Shown here piece after piece: positions 10,382-22,469 of a stretch of 64,000 nucleotides of DNA. Positions within the stretch are counted from its first letter, which is position 1. Every line of letters begins with the position of its first letter. The translations under genes and the position numbers were made by a program. The notes beneath the pieces were generated by a model. The model had not been told where the DNA came from, did not search any database, and saw only the letters and a program-made list of their open reading frames with translations. Source of the DNA: Cryptomeria japonica (Eukaryota > Streptophyta > Pinopsida > Cupressales > Cupressaceae); contig NC_081412.1 of assembly GCF_030272615.1 (NCBI RefSeq), forward strand, positions 106,650,296 to 106,714,295. Direction: 5' to 3'.

Positions 10382-11963
10382 TGTAGTTTCGTTGATTATT
10401 ATATGGTTGGGATTGATTATACCCTCCTGGAGGATTCATCTTTAGCTGGCTAAAGTCTGAAGTAACCTGCGAGATCATTTTCTTCAAGGCCTCTACTTCG
10501 GCGGATATATGGGATCCTTGATTCTCAGGTGTCGTAGTTGGAAGTTGGTTTGTCGAATTCATATTGTCAAATTGTTGATTTTTGGCTTGTAGCTGACCAG
10601 CGTACTGTGTTTGAGTGGGGATGGTATTGGCACCATTTTTCCAAGTCGATGCTTGAGTTGCGAACTGTTGACTTGCCTGAGGTTGGGGTGCATAAATTGG
10701 CACAGAGTTCATCGTTGGGGCACCTATAGGTAGAGACGAGGGTACACCTAGGAGTTGATTGTAATTTCCTTGATTCACCCCTGTGGGTAAATTATATCCG
10801 ATCCCTCCTGGGGTTTTATTCAGCTCATGATTCATGCTAATTGCTAATGTGAAGACTTTTGCTAAGGTATCCCTTTGATCTTCAGGAACACTCTTTTTAA
10901 TGAACATAGCAGTCCAAGGGTCAATAGCTCTCAGATCTGAGTCGATGGCTACATTAGGAACTACCTGGTAAGGGGCTTGCAGCCTCTTAAAATGCCCTTT
11001 GGAAGCTGGTATTAAAAGTCGTTAATGGCTCATTCGGCAATTTCTTAAGAGAAGCAAACTGATGGTATAGTGTCCTGGGGTCTACGTATACTCGGAATTG
11101 ATCAATGAAGGCCTTCTCCAAGAGATCCCAACCTGTGATGGAGTTTGCAGGTAAGGTTAAGTACCAATTGTATTCATTCTCCCCAAGTGAATATGGGAAG
11201 AGTCTACATACTACATCTTGGTGTTCAATATGATTATGAACAACTGCATCTTTGAATGCTTCAATATGTTCATCAATCGTTCATCCCCCTAGATAGTAAA
11301 ATTTGCTGCAAAATTTGTCTGGGTTTCTAGGTAGGTTGTGTATACCCCCTGGTATGGTTCCTAGTGGTGTGGTGTCTTGGTTGAAGTAGGCCATCGAAGG
11401 TAGTGATGGTGAACGTTGAGTCACAAAAGGTGCAGTGATAGGCTGAGGACTAGGGATTAGTTGATCTCTTACGTTGGGTATGGATGACTGTACTAGTGAG
11501 GATGTTGAGGGTTGTTTCTTAGCTTTGTTCTTCTTCCTCCTAGTGGCAGGCCCTAATTCAACTAAGTCAGATGGTGAAGAACCACTCCTAAGGACTCGGT
11601 GGAATCTCTCGGGAGAAAAAAATGATATACGATCCAGCTTAGTACCTCAATTTTCTGGTTCAGGAGGTGGTTGTAGATTTTCTCGTGGGTTCACCTAAGG
11701 ATTGAGTTGTCTTTGTGCCTCTGCTTCTATATGTATAGCCTTTTGTCTCTCATTATCTAAGACTTGTCGTACTTGTAATCAATGGTTGTAATTTCTCATA
11801 TTGTCCCAAGCAAAGTCATATAGTTGAGTAAGAATGTCATCTTGCTAGTTGTTGAGGTTAGGTTGGGTAAAGGGCATCAATCCATCTCCTGGAAGTACCA
11901 TATGTGGTTCACCTACAAGGGGATTAGTCTTGGCCCTCCTTCTAGTGCCAGTTTCTATTGACG
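10382..11963 (-). pseudogene. Gypsy gag, N-terminal and core part (split from 3746-4155)
   Basis: The minus-strand reading opens near 11955 with GTRRRAKTNPLVGEPHMVLP. It has a Pro/Ser-rich lead, then the retrotransposon gag core: EHIEAFKDAVVHNHIEHQDV, LFPYSLGENEYNWYLTLP, ITGWDLLEKAFIDQF and LYHQFASLKKLPNEPL (about 11300-11010). This is the capsid-like fold that assembles particles. After a frameshift near 11000 it continues as FIKKSVPEDQRDTLAKVF and a Gln/Asn/Pro-rich tail ending at the copia insertion. Several stops (for example near 11860, 11800, 11700 and 11280) and at least one frameshift show it is dead. The copia element sits exactly inside this gag's Asn-rich tail. Confidence 0.85.
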
Positions 11964-12992
11964 TGTGTTTTGACACACCCACCAACAGTTAGGTAGTTTA
12001 TACAAACACTCACCACCTCTCCTAAAAAGTAATGAGTTTGGAAGAACTCACTACCCCAAGGTCTCTGTAGTCGGGTCTCGACGGTGATGGATAGCTTAAT
12101 GGTTGATGTGGTTATACCTGTAAAGGGGCCTACTGGTTAGAGCTAAATCTCGTTGGTTTACAGATAATTGCACTTCCTCTTTTTTGTATTTTATGATTTA
12201 AGACTCTCTAGGGAAATAAAATGTGAAGCGTAAGGGAAACAAGAAAATAACAATAAAGATCAATACAATGACAACTTAATAAACTATTCAATTAGTTCCC
12301 TGCTATCCGAGCAATTATCAAATATTATCCAAGTTAGCATTCAACAACGGACCTCCAGAAAATGTGCAAAATCATCGATTTCACAAATCTGTGGACATAA
12401 AATCATCAACAATATGGCCTATCACAGTAATTCTCATACACCACTGACATGCGCAATATGATTCATAACATGATAGACAAAAAGATTACCACATTGCTAA
12501 CTCAAAATTATAGACGTTACCCGATTACATAGAACAATTTGGTAGAATATAAATATAGATCAGGCAATCTACAAGCTGCTTTTCATATTAATCTCCATGA
12601 ATGTATAACAAAAATAACTCAAACTTCTTAACAATCTGCAAAATACTCTAAAATCTCTAAGTATGCCACAAATCATCAATTTGGGACCCTTACAAATGAA
12701 TCTAACTTCTCAATTTATAGAAGTTTCCCACCCTACTATCTAGGAAATAACTCTACTCTAAATTAAGAACTGATCTTAGGAATCGCAGTTAACTTGCAAG
12801 TTTCTGCCTCAATACTCCACTTAACAACTACAAAATGGGGATTGCATGAGCACTACGAAAACCCTGCTTGGTGAGCCACATTTTCGTAATCATGCACAAT
12901 TTCTCTCAAAACTGGAACTTGAGTAAGAGCAGCAGTTTTAAAAAAATATAAGAAAAAGCTTTGCTATCTTTAGCAATTGTGTGCTTAACTTT
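11964..12992 (-). other. Noncoding ~1-kb spacer between ORF1 and gag, possibly an LTR
   Basis: No ORF is supported. The same block follows the second ORF1 copy at 54557-55589, ending there in the same GTCAAAACAC / GTGTTTTGACACAC boundary. Both carry a minus-strand TATA-like motif (CTATAAATTG; here near 12712-12722), so the block could be an LTR lying between ORF1 and gag. No TG..CA limits plus polypurine tract and primer site could be fixed, so an inter-ORF spacer is equally possible. Confidence 0.5.
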
Positions 12993-15900
12993 TTATTTCT
13001 TGGTAAGAGCCTTATAATTTTCAATTATACATGCAATTGCTTGGACTGGCGGATTGGCTACATGCTTAATTCTAAATTTATATTTCTTCAAAGCCTCATC
13101 TGCATGTGCTCCTTGTTCCTCTAACTCCTTTACCGTATCTGCCACCTTTTGACATTGAGTAATCAGTTGTGTGTATCTATCCATAGGGGCAGCATCGAAC
13201 TAGGCGGCAGGTCCTAGGTTTTGTGCCTCATACGCATCCCATTGATTCAAAACTTGTTGTTGATCCATTATTCTAGTATCAGCTATCCTGAGGCCAAAAG
13301 GTCCCAGTATATTCATCACAAAATTCTCATATGACAAAATCTCCCTGAGGAGAGGGTCCTGAATGTTAGTCATCTCCTTGATATACTGCTGATACATCTC
13401 TATTTTCAACTCCAAAATGTATATGTAGGACTGTAAATTCTCACAACTATCCCCTCCTAAGAGGTCTTCTTTTACTATCATCTCTTCTCCTAGCCGTGGT
13501 ATCTTTTTCAAAACTCGGAGCTGTTTATTAAAGGTGTTCTCCTTCTGCTCCCATTGTGTGGAGCATGTTGCCAAAGCTCCACCTACCTGTACTGCCTTAC
13601 GGTATATTTCAATTGTATTCTGCAGAAACAATCTAATCTTGGTCACATTTACCTGGGTCCAAGATTTGGCGGCAGCAACTACTCGTCTCACCTCTAGTAG
13701 TGCCTTGACCTCTCCCTCTGGTAGTGATGAGGTTGAAGGCAGGTTATCCATTCTACAAGAATCCAGAGGTTTACACATTTCTATCAGGAGTTGTTTATAT
13801 TGCCCAAGTTGCACCTTAAGCTCCATATTTGAGGTATGCTCTTTTTCCACGCACCTTCTGACAACACTTGTGGCCAGCTCTAAGGTATCTAGCTCTCCCT
13901 TCAGCATGCTCTTGCCCAGGATCTTGGGGTGAGGAAATCTAGCGGGCTAGATTAGCTTGAAGAGCTTGTTGCCTGTGTAATTCCCCTAGCTTGCCACTGA
14001 CCTCTTCATTGAATGTCATTTCTTCATCACCTGGCTCCGTTTCGGCTTGCTCAACTGCTATATCCTTTAGGAGGTCTTCTTGATCTTGGGGGGTTAGGAT
14101 CAACCTTTCATTTAATATGTCTTCTTCTTCACCCCCTTCACCTTCTAGCGGTCGTTGTTGCTCAAAATCCTCCTCTTCTTGATCAGAGTCAATGTTTCTA
14201 ACTTTTACCCCTTCAGTAGTAGATGTGAAGCCTTTCACTCTGGGCTGCCCTGTAGATACATTGACTAATGGTGGTGCAGGAGCAATGGTGCCTAGAGCAC
14301 TTGTTGTACCTATGGAAGGTGGCTGAGCGAGTACCTTCTTAGTGGCTTCTACATTCTCTTCTTGTCCCTGGGTACCCTCTCCTTCAGTGTGGCCTATAGT
14401 CATCCTTGGTGGGAGAACTTTGGCGAGTGGCACCGCGCCCAGCCCATCGGTCACCCCTAGGTCTGCAAACTTCTTTAATAGTTCAAAGTCCCTCATCTTT
14501 TCCTAGAGTTTCTTCAATAAGTCCTCAATGCTCTCTTGTGGTTTATCTTCCTCACCTGGGTCGGTGGAGGTATTTTGTCTTGAGGCTGACCTTGTCTTTC
14601 GAGCGTATTCCTTATGGCCTCTTGACTGAGGTACCCCTGAGGTGGACTCCTTCTATTTTTTTTTTGATACGCTAGGCCTTACCCTTTGGTTTAACCATTG
14701 TTTAGTTCTATTGATGACCATCTACAAGACCTTCTCCATATTTGTATCTTCAATTGTGGACCATTTTACTAGGGAGAGGGGCCTCTTATCTATCCCTGAT
14801 TCTCTATAGACTAGATCAAGTAACTCTCCATCATCTCTCAGGTCTTTTGGGAGGTTAGTCTCAATACCAAAATCTCTCACCTGTGGGACAAATAACCTGT
14901 TATAGTTATTTTCCCTGACTTCGAAGCTATCTTGTAAGTTGGCCCAAAAGTCTTCCAAGCTGGGCCTGTGCCCCTCATATGCCTTAGGCATAGCTTGTTT
15001 GAATTTCCCGTAGGGATCATAGAACTCCCTAGCATGATCGTATTCCTTCAAGTTTAGATCTTGAAGCTCTTGTTCCGCCAACTTTGTCACTTGTATCTTG
15101 GAACAGGCAAAGTACCCAATAGACATCGAGAAATCAATTCCTGTTTTATGCTTTGATGACAGTAGTGATTGGAGGCCTACTAGCTGCCTTATATATTCTA
15201 GCAGAATCACCCTATCATTGCAATAACAAGGCAGCAGCATTGGGTTCCCTGTGAATCCACTAACCCTGATGTAAGTGGATCGTGGGTTTTGGATGAACCA
15301 ACACGCCCACTCCCGGATGAGAGCCATAGCCTCTGGGCTAATCCAATATCCTACATCCCCTGTCAATTTGATGATTATTGGGAAAACAAAGGCATCATTG
15401 ACCCTCTTGAAATGCACCTTAGCATTGGCCAGAGTGAGTTGGGAATAACACTCCCATATCTTCTTTTGTCCCTCCTTCTCTCCTAATTGTCCTTCAGCCT
15501 GTAGGCCTAGGAATTTTCCAGCTCTGGTAGGTACCCAGATGACATATGATGTGAAGAAGAATTTTTGTGTGTGCTGCACCTCTTTCATCTTCTTATAGAT
15601 ATTATCAGAGAGGATCTGCGGCTAGTCAAAGTATTGTTTCCCTATTAAGATGGTTTTCATGAACTAGAACATCCAGGGATGGAGGTGCTTTCAGTCCGGC
15701 TTGCCAAAGGCCCTGCTGAGCATAATGATTAGGTCCTTTTGGGGTTCTTTGAAATCTGCCCTCAGGATCTATGTTGCCTTAAGCCTTGTCATTCTTTCCT
15801 CTTCAAGCCAGTTGGCATTCATGTGCCTCTTATTGGTTGATATTTTGTCATTCCATGCCTTTAAGGCCTCTTCTTCAGTTAATAAAAATGCCTCCTCCCC

Positions 15901-16281
15901 GGTTGGGATTCCAAAGACGAACCCCAGTATATCTGGGAACAAGTCAATAATTATTTTTCCCTGTGCATCAGTACACTTTCTAGTCTCCAGATTGTAGAAT
16001 GGAGTGATGGTCATTATGAATTCTGGTGCCTATAGCGACTGTGGGAATACAATAGCTTCCACTAGACCAGACCTTTTGATTCTTTGGTGGAGAGCATCTA
16101 GACTAGGTTTATCTAACTGGGCCTCAATATCTCCAATTTCTACACGACCATTTTCAGTGTCTGTGACCCATCGAATTTGATCTTCGAACTTCAAAATATA
16201 GACTTGTCCCTGATACTGGTATTTCATGGTGGCTGGAAGTCTGTCAATTTATTTGCCTCTTTTGCTAGAAGATGAGTCCAT
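12993..16281 (-). pseudogene. Unrecognised retroelement-associated protein 'ORF1', copy A
   Basis: About 1,096 codons on the minus strand, starting at a candidate ATG at 16281 (MDSSSSKRGK, then a stop). Successive segments: QGQVYILKFEDQIRW and IKRSGLVEAIVFPQ; DILGFVFGIPTGEE; a central part with FTGNPMLLPCYCNDRVILL, WFIQNPRSTYIRV and LEDFWANLQDSFEVRENNY; a Pro/Thr then strongly acidic region (DSDQEEEDFEQQ); and a helical C-terminal part (GELDTLELATSVVRR, EDLLGGDSCENLQ) with coiled-coil character ending YKALTKK. I recognise no domain. A diverged copy at 55590-61062 keeps all these blocks in order, so the protein was once under selection. Stops (about 16250, 16030, 15768, 15600-15700, 14719, 14497, 13938, 13199) make it a pseudogene. 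It lies upstream of gag, the place where Ogre/Tat elements carry an extra ORF1 of unknown role; that link is inference. Confidence 0.7.
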
Positions 16282-16300
16282 CTAACCACTCGAACCTGCA
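16282..16300 (-). promoter_or_regulatory. Possible 3' splice site ahead of the ORF1 ATG
   Basis: On the minus strand CACTTGCAG lies a few bases before the candidate ATG at 16281. The second ORF1 copy has TTTCTTACAG in the same place (about 61077-61086). This suggests a leader intron ending just before ORF1. Confidence 0.4.
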
Positions 16301-16486
16301 AGTGAAACACAAATCTTCAGTATCCAAGATTAAGCACAAACTTTGATTTACTTTAGGGCTTCGGGGTCCTGAGGTAGGCACAAGGGGAGAATGCTCGGAA
16401 CTCTGGGGATCTAGAGTTCCGAGTTCAAGTCTATACAAAAACCTCCTGAAACCTTGGGGTTCCGGGCTCATGGCTTGTAGCGATCT

Positions 16487-16825
16487 GGAACTCCGGGATT
16501 CTAAGGTGGAATGGAACGGGCACCCGGAACTTCGGGGATCTGGGGTTCCGGGGTGGAATGGAACGGACACCCGGAACTACGAGGATTCGGGGTTCCGGGG
16601 TGGGATGGAAGGTCACCCAGAACTCCGGGGATCCCGAGTTCCAGGGATAGAATGGAAGGGACACTCAGAACTCCGGGGATTTGGGGTTCCAGGGTGGAAT
16701 AGAACGGACACCAAGAACTTTGGGGATCCGGGGTTCCGGGATGGAATGGAAGGTCACCCGGAAATTCGGGGTTCCGAGGATGGAATGGTAGGTCACCCAG
16801 AACTCTAGGGTTCCGAGCAGGAAAA
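16487..16825. repeat. 47-bp minisatellite with a near-palindromic core
   Basis: About seven to eight units of 46-48 bp (one partial), each with GGAAC..CCGGGGATCCGG..GTTCC followed by a GGAATGGAACGGACACC-like tail. The GGAAC and GTTCC arms make each unit nearly palindromic about GATC. Looser copies of the core extend to 16350-16450 and 17090-17280. It lies directly upstream of ORF1 copy A; a decayed version lies upstream of copy B at 61135-61440. Confidence 0.9.
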
Positions 16826-17365
16826 CTAGGGTACACCAAAAACCAAAACGCGAAAACAAACCACAATAAGAGAAATAAATCTAACCTAAACAAACATCAC
16901 GAGGGGAGAAAATTCACCAACCTGGTGAATCGAAGACCCAAAAAATGCCAAGAGAGAGCTCGGAGGTCCGAAAGTTCGTGACTTGGGGTTAGGGAGGAGA
17001 AGCTTTGAATGCGCAAATGAACTTTAAAATCCCATCATCTCTTATGTATAGCCTCCCGAACCTTCCATACGAAAGCCATAAACATGATCTCGGGACTCTG
17101 GGGATTCGGGGTTGACAGAAAGCACAAGAACAAAACCACCTCGGGACTCCAAGAATCCAGGGTTACGAGGCAAAAAAAAAAAAGAAAAAGACCCAAGACC
17201 TCGAGACTCCAGGACTCTAGAGTTCTGGGGTTACGAACAAAAAGGACCTCAGGACTCCGGGACTTCGGAGTTCCGAGGTAAAACCAAAAAAAAAAAAACA
17301 GAGGGTCCACATTTTGACTCAAGGAGACTAAATGGGGAAACATATATGCTAGGCATAACAAAACC
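16826..17365. other. Noncoding tract upstream of ORF1 copy A
   Basis: No gene seen. It holds dispersed GGGACTCCGGGG-like cores and two A-runs (about 17173-17184 and 17287-17299). Its stretch near 16915-17030 aligns with 61590-61686 upstream of ORF1 copy B, including an ATTCACCAACCTGG-like start and a GAATGCGCAAAT-like end. The homology with the integrase fragment starts abruptly at about 17364. Confidence 0.6.
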
Positions 17366-18505
17366 CTGTACCGACGCAGTCTTGATGGTACTCTCCTTCG
17401 ATGTTTGGAACAGGATGAGATAACAAAGGCCTTGGAAGAGGTACATGAAGGAATTTGTGGGACTCACTCAAGTGGCGCGTCACTAGCCAAGAAACTCATG
17501 CGCACTGGATACTATTGGCCATCCATGGAAAAAAACTCCTACTATTTTGTCAGAAAGTGAAAGAAATGCCAAGTTCGTGGAAACCTGATACATGCACCAG
17601 CACAGGAATTGCAACCAATCACAACACCATGGCCTTTTTTTCAATGGGGACTTGACCTTGTGGGTAAAATTCATCCACCTTCATCTAACAGCCACAAATT
17701 CATCATTACCGCTACTAAATACTTCACAAAGTGGATCAAAGATGTTCCACTTACCCAAGTCACCGGCAAACAGATCGCCTCATTCATCCTTAATTACATC
17801 ATTTGTCGGTATGGTGTACCCATGTCCATCATCATAGATAACGACCTTCCTTTTAAAAATCAGAATGTTCGTGAACTTTGTGACAAGTTTCACACCCAAC
17901 ACTGCTTTTCTACTCCCTATTACCCACAAGGAAATGGTCAGGTCGAAGCATCAAACAAGAACATATTAATAATCCTAAAGAAGACAGTCAATGATGTCGG
18001 TCTTGATTGGCACGTTCAATTGAATCCAGCACTATGGGCGTATCAAACTAGCATTCGAACCCCTACAGATGCAACTCCTTACTCTCTAGTCTATGGCGCA
18101 TAAGGTATCTTACCTATCGAGGTCGAGATACCATCTCTACAGGTTTCCTTGCATAATCTCATAGATGATGAAGCATACAGAGTATCTCGTCTTCAAGACT
18201 TGAAGCTACTTGATGAGAAATGACAAGTTGCATACAATCACCTCAAAGCCTATCAGCAACGCTTGAGCAGAAGCTATAATCATCGAGTTAGACCTCGCAC
18301 ATTTGAGGTAGGTGATCTTGTTCTAAGAGAGAATCCTCGTAACCAACCCAACCAAGAACATTAGGGAAAGTTTGAATCAAATTGGCTGGGTCCATATGTT
18401 ATCACTGTTGTCTTTGGGTCTGGGGCATATCAGTTGGCTACTTCAGAAGGAGAACTGCTAGCAGATCCAATCAACAGCATGCACCTCAAAAGGTTTTATA
18501 CATAA
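17366..18505 (+). pseudogene. Tat-type Ty3/gypsy integrase, 5'-truncated element
   Basis: A single reading frame from LYRRSLDGTLLRCLE to the terminator at 18503-18505. The zinc module is seen as EVHEGICGTHSSG..KKLMRTGYYWPSMEK, but its first Cys codon position is a TGA (FVRK-stop-KKCQ). The DDE core follows: GLDLVGKIHPPSS (Asp), MSIIIDND (Asp) and YYPQGNGQVEASNKN (Glu). The C-terminal end has NWLGPYVITVVFGSGAYQL and NSMHLKRFY, the usual gypsy integrase tail. Further in-frame stops lie at 18101-18103, about 18221 and about 18362. It is nearest in style to the integrase at 39592-40950. Everything 5' of the RNase H-integrase linker is missing: the fragment starts abruptly next to the ORF1 minisatellite region. 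Confidence 0.93.
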
Positions 18506-20689
18506 GCTGTACAAAGCATCAGGCTCTCATACATATTGGAAAAACACCAAAAACATTCAGATAAATGTCTTGAATAAAATACAAAAACATCAAAATAGTA
18601 AAGAAAAATCATGCATCCAAACGATGAACAACCACTCTGGTGGCACCTTGGGTAAGTGCGATGGTGAAAACCTAGCAAACAGGCGCCACTCGTAAAGGCT
18701 ATGGCTCCATTGTCTTTCAAACTTGTTGCAATCACATTCATTTGTATCCACTCATCCATCAGTCCAAAACCATGGCTTGTTATTGATATGCAATCAAGGA
18801 TAGTACTTCATGCGTTTTGCATCCTGCTCTTTCATAGTCATGTCTAAACTGGGGGCAATGGCCTTAACTTATTGATGGAAGTGGATTCTACATTACTTAT
18901 GATTCATTGAGTTCTTCATTCAAAACTATCTCACAAAATATCAAAAACATTGGAAAATTGTATCACAAAATACCAAAAACATTTGAAAAACAATCACAAA
19001 ATACCAAAAACATTCAAAACACTCACAAAATCCAAAAACATCATAAAACATCAAAAATCAATCAAAAACATGGCAACGCCTTGTACATATGCATCCAAGA
19101 AGATACCAAACAAACATTGTGAAATACTCAAACGATGACCACTTATCACATCGACCAAACTGTCTTAACAAGGTTGCATCCTTCCTTACCAAAACAAAGA
19201 CAAGATGACATTTTCTTTGACACAAAAATTTTGTTTAAGCTATCAAGTTCTTGGTCGATTTTTTAGTTATTTACTCATTTATATCAGGTTCCTATGCTAC
19301 TTCGAGATATCCAAAAGTGATTAGAGTGGCCGAGATGGTTCCTAAGCATTATTTGTATGTCTTCTGTGAATTATTCCGATGAAGTTCTGGGGCATGTACT
19401 AATGGTGTCTACGTGGGAAGTTCACTAATCTACATGATCTTATGCAAAATACAGTCATGGATCACTACGGCTTGTTGACTACAGCGTATATCTCGACCAT
19501 TTGAGCATGAACCATTATGGAGGGTCCATATTCTTTATTCTTTATTTATGCTACTTGTTTTCAGGTACAATGCTCCATCCCTGGTTCCTACTACCTCATC
19601 CAAGATTGATACTACCATGCTCAATGATGAAAATAAAGCACTATGGATCGTCATTTCACCTCATCTATATATATTGCATTTCATTGCATTCCATCCATCC
19701 ATACATTCATAAATAGTTGCATATCATTCATACATAGTAACAACAATGGGTGCATACTCTATTTTCCTCTTCTTCCATAGGAATGAGTCATCGGTCCTCC
19801 ATTTCTTCTATCTAACATCGAACCCCCCACCCCACCCTCCCCATCTCGATAATCAACATCACATACCCTACATCATGCCCCATCAAATCAATCAAGCCAT
19901 GTTCCTCACCATCCATCTCTAATAGGAGGGGTTGCATTTCCTATCCTAAGTCATCCTATAAGCCAAGCAAGTTACTATGTCTGTACAGGTACATTGAGTC
20001 TCACACACCTAGACTATCAACAGATACTCTGATCAAGTATCTTCGGGATTCAATAGGTAATCTATCATGGTAATCCTAGACTACATCAGGCATTTATCAT
20101 AATGACCTAGTCTCAACGAGGCTGATATGATTCACCATAACCATCCATCACACGCACACACTATCAATTGATCAACCAATCAAACACAATCCAATAGACA
20201 ATTACACCAATTGTCTAAGTATTTTTCTTCATATACCTTGACTTCATCGGGCAATTACATCAATTATCTAAGTCATATCAGGTCACTTTGATTCACTTAC
20301 TCAGACTTTATCTTGTCCAAGCAAACAACTAGCATCAACTGTCATGATTTGACTCGCCCGAGGTAGTTAAACCAATTGCACCAGATTGTTCAACCAAATT
20401 TGATCAATTATATAGCATCACTCGAAAGCACAACCACCACATTTTCACTGTATCTCCTGCATGACCTAAGGGTACTCGCTAGCTTGATGTTTGTCCATAT
20501 TCACTCCGATTTCTTCTCTTCTACCTCCTCGCCAATTTTCATTCTTTTTCAGGAGATCGCCCGATTTTTTTGAAATTTTCAGCTCATCTCTCGAGGGGGC
20601 ATACCACCCACTAAATTAACATTTATGGGGCATATTTCTTCACACCTATTTTTCTTCCTTTGAAATGACGCGATAAAATTGCACTGTCT
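18506..20689 (+). other. 3' untranslated region of the Tat-type element, with small tandem repeats
   Basis: No coding region could be supported on either strand. About 18925-19060 holds about four 31-bp repeats of the form ATCACAAAATACCAAAAACA. The rest is low-complexity A/C-rich sequence with short TCATC runs. It joins the integrase end to the polypurine tract at 20690-20703. Unlike the other Tat-like 3' ends here, it carries no recognisable antisense plant mobile domain. Confidence 0.7.
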
Positions 20690-20703
20690 CAAAGAGGGGC
20701 AAA
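20690..20703 (+). other. Polypurine tract
   Basis: CAAAGAGGGGCAAA directly precedes the LTR start TGTAGTCAC. Nearly the same tract occurs at 33900-33914 and, on the minus strand, at 37857-37871. Confidence 0.85.
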
Positions 20704-21118
20704 TGTAGTCACATAAATCTGTCCACTTAATTAAATGAATATTTAGTATTTATTTGATTATTTAACCATCAATCAATGATTAATTAAATTAATATTTAAT
20801 AATTCATCTTAACCCTCTTCTCCTATTAATTAAATAAATTATTCAATTTATTTGATTTAATTCACTTAACCAAATTTAGACCATTAATTAAATAAATAAA
20901 TCATATTTGTTTAATTAAATCTTCTCTCACATTTAAATAAATTAATATTTATTTAAATCCCCCAAAATTCCATCTCTTACATTTAAATAAATTTACATTT
21001 ACATTTATTTAAATCACCTTTATCCTCCACCCATTTGTATTTTCCTAGAAATGCAAGTTGTGCAACTATTTTAAATAAATAAATTATTTATTTAAAATCC
21101 TATTTATACTCACCCACT

Positions 21119-21260
21119 TGAAACCTTTAATGGTTTCCTTGAAAGTCTTCAAACTTAATGGCTTCCTTCTAGAGTCTTCTCAAACCTTTAATGGTTTCCC
21201 TTAAAGTCTTCAAACTTAATGGCTTCCTTCTAGAGTCTTCTTAAGCCTTTAAAGGTTTCC
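21119..21260 (+). repeat. 61-bp direct repeats in LTR U3
   Basis: Two full copies and part of a third of a unit containing ACCTTTAATGGTTTCC, GTCTTCAAACTTAATGG and TTCTAGAGTCTTCT. The position upstream of the TATA box suits U3 enhancer repeats, an inference. Confidence 0.75.
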
Positions 21261-22042
21261 CTTACAGTCTTCAAGCATTTAATGCTTTATCTTCCTTTTT
21301 CTCATGTAAATAAATTAAGATTTATTTAAATAAAATCCAAAATTCACATTCACATTTAAATAAATTAATATTTATTTAAATATCTATCCAAATGCAAATT
21401 ACACCATTTAATTGAAATAAATGATTTTACTTCAATTGAAAATCCCAAAATTCCTCTCACTTGCATTCTCCTACAAAATCCACTTGCATGCCTAAATCCC
21501 TTCTAGATTCTTCTAACTCCTTCTAATTAGCCTAATCCTATCCTAGTCATTGTCATATTCCTAAATAAAAGGAAGTCACTTCTCAAAAACCTCCAAAGTC
21601 TTCAATAACCACTAAAGGCTTTATGTCTTCAAATGGTTAACCTCTAAAGTCTTCCAAACCATTAAAGGCTCTTACATAACCATTTATGGTTAACTCACCT
21701 TTTACCTTTGGTTAGAGACTTTCCTCTAACTTAACCATCCTTTTGACTCATGGGTCTCTTCAAAGCATTTATTTCTTTGACTAATGTAACGATTTAACCC
21801 TTGCACATTCATTTATCCCTTGGATAAAAGGAATATCCATTAACCTAACCCTAACCCAACCCCCTAGGGTAACCATCATGTCCACTCAAGCATTTAATGC
21901 TCATTATCTCTCCTCTTAAGACTCCTCATGGTGACACTTGTCAATATGGGATTGGGTTGAAAGTCTCACGTGGATTGAATATCTTTTAATCCTAACCCTT
22001 GTTAAGATTTCTCAATCTTAACCCTTCATTTCCCCATTTCTT

Positions 22043-22052
22043 CTATAAATAG
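22043..22052 (+). promoter_or_regulatory. LTR TATA box
   Basis: CTATAAATAG, identical to the LTR motifs at 34880-34889 and, on the minus strand, 37248-37257 and 47138-47147. Confidence 0.7.
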
Positions 22053-22393
22053 AACCCTTCTCCTCAAGCAAAGAAGGAAGCATTAGAGTATTGCTGTTAT
22101 ACTGGTATTATCATAGAGATTTTTCATAGCATCACTATCTACACTTGCATAGCATTTGCTTATCATATTCAACCATCTTGAATCTCCATATGGCATCCAT
22201 GGCTAGTGCTAAAAGTTGAGAGCTACACTCATGTGGATCTTGGAGAGGAGAGGAACAAGAGAGGAGCAACTATGAGCATCTTGATTAGCATTTGGAGGAG
22301 TATAGTTTATCTATTCTATGTTTGTATGCTTTCTATTTCATGCTTAATATATCTCTTGATATGCATGTTTAGGATAATCTTTTGTTGCTAACA

Positions 22394-22469
22394 CTAACGT
22401 TTGTTTCTTGTGCTCTTGTGTGTGTTGCCATCAAACAAATTTTCTAATCCTTTTTGCAGAGCATCAGTT
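22394..22469 (+). other. Leader-like remnant between LTR and integrase
   Basis: Contains TTTTCTAATCCTTTTTGCAG, which resembles the TTTCTAATATTTTTT..GCAGG stretches after the 33915 LTR. No tRNA primer site like TGGCGCC was seen. It switches abruptly into integrase zinc-finger coding at about 22470, implying an internal deletion. Confidence 0.5.

Larger units (their letters stand above)
20704..22393 (+). repeat. Tat-type LTR (3' LTR of the upstream element)
   Basis: Starts with TGTAGTCACATAAATC after a polypurine tract and is rich in TTAATTAA-like sequence, as are the related LTRs at 33915, 36800 and 48295. A promoter-like CTATAAATAG lies at 22043-22052. The 3' end is uncertain; GCTAACA at about 22393 is my best guess from comparison with the 33915 LTR. 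Beyond it a short leader-like piece precedes a second integrase fragment. Confidence 0.75.

Noticed and set aside
12993-16281. ORF1 as a host gene
   Set aside because: Two damaged copies with shared repeat-rich flanks, adjacent to gag, fit a transposable element better.
16470-16893. Open frames with RGSGVPGWNG-like repeats
   Set aside because: Product of the 47-bp minisatellite, open on both strands in several frames.
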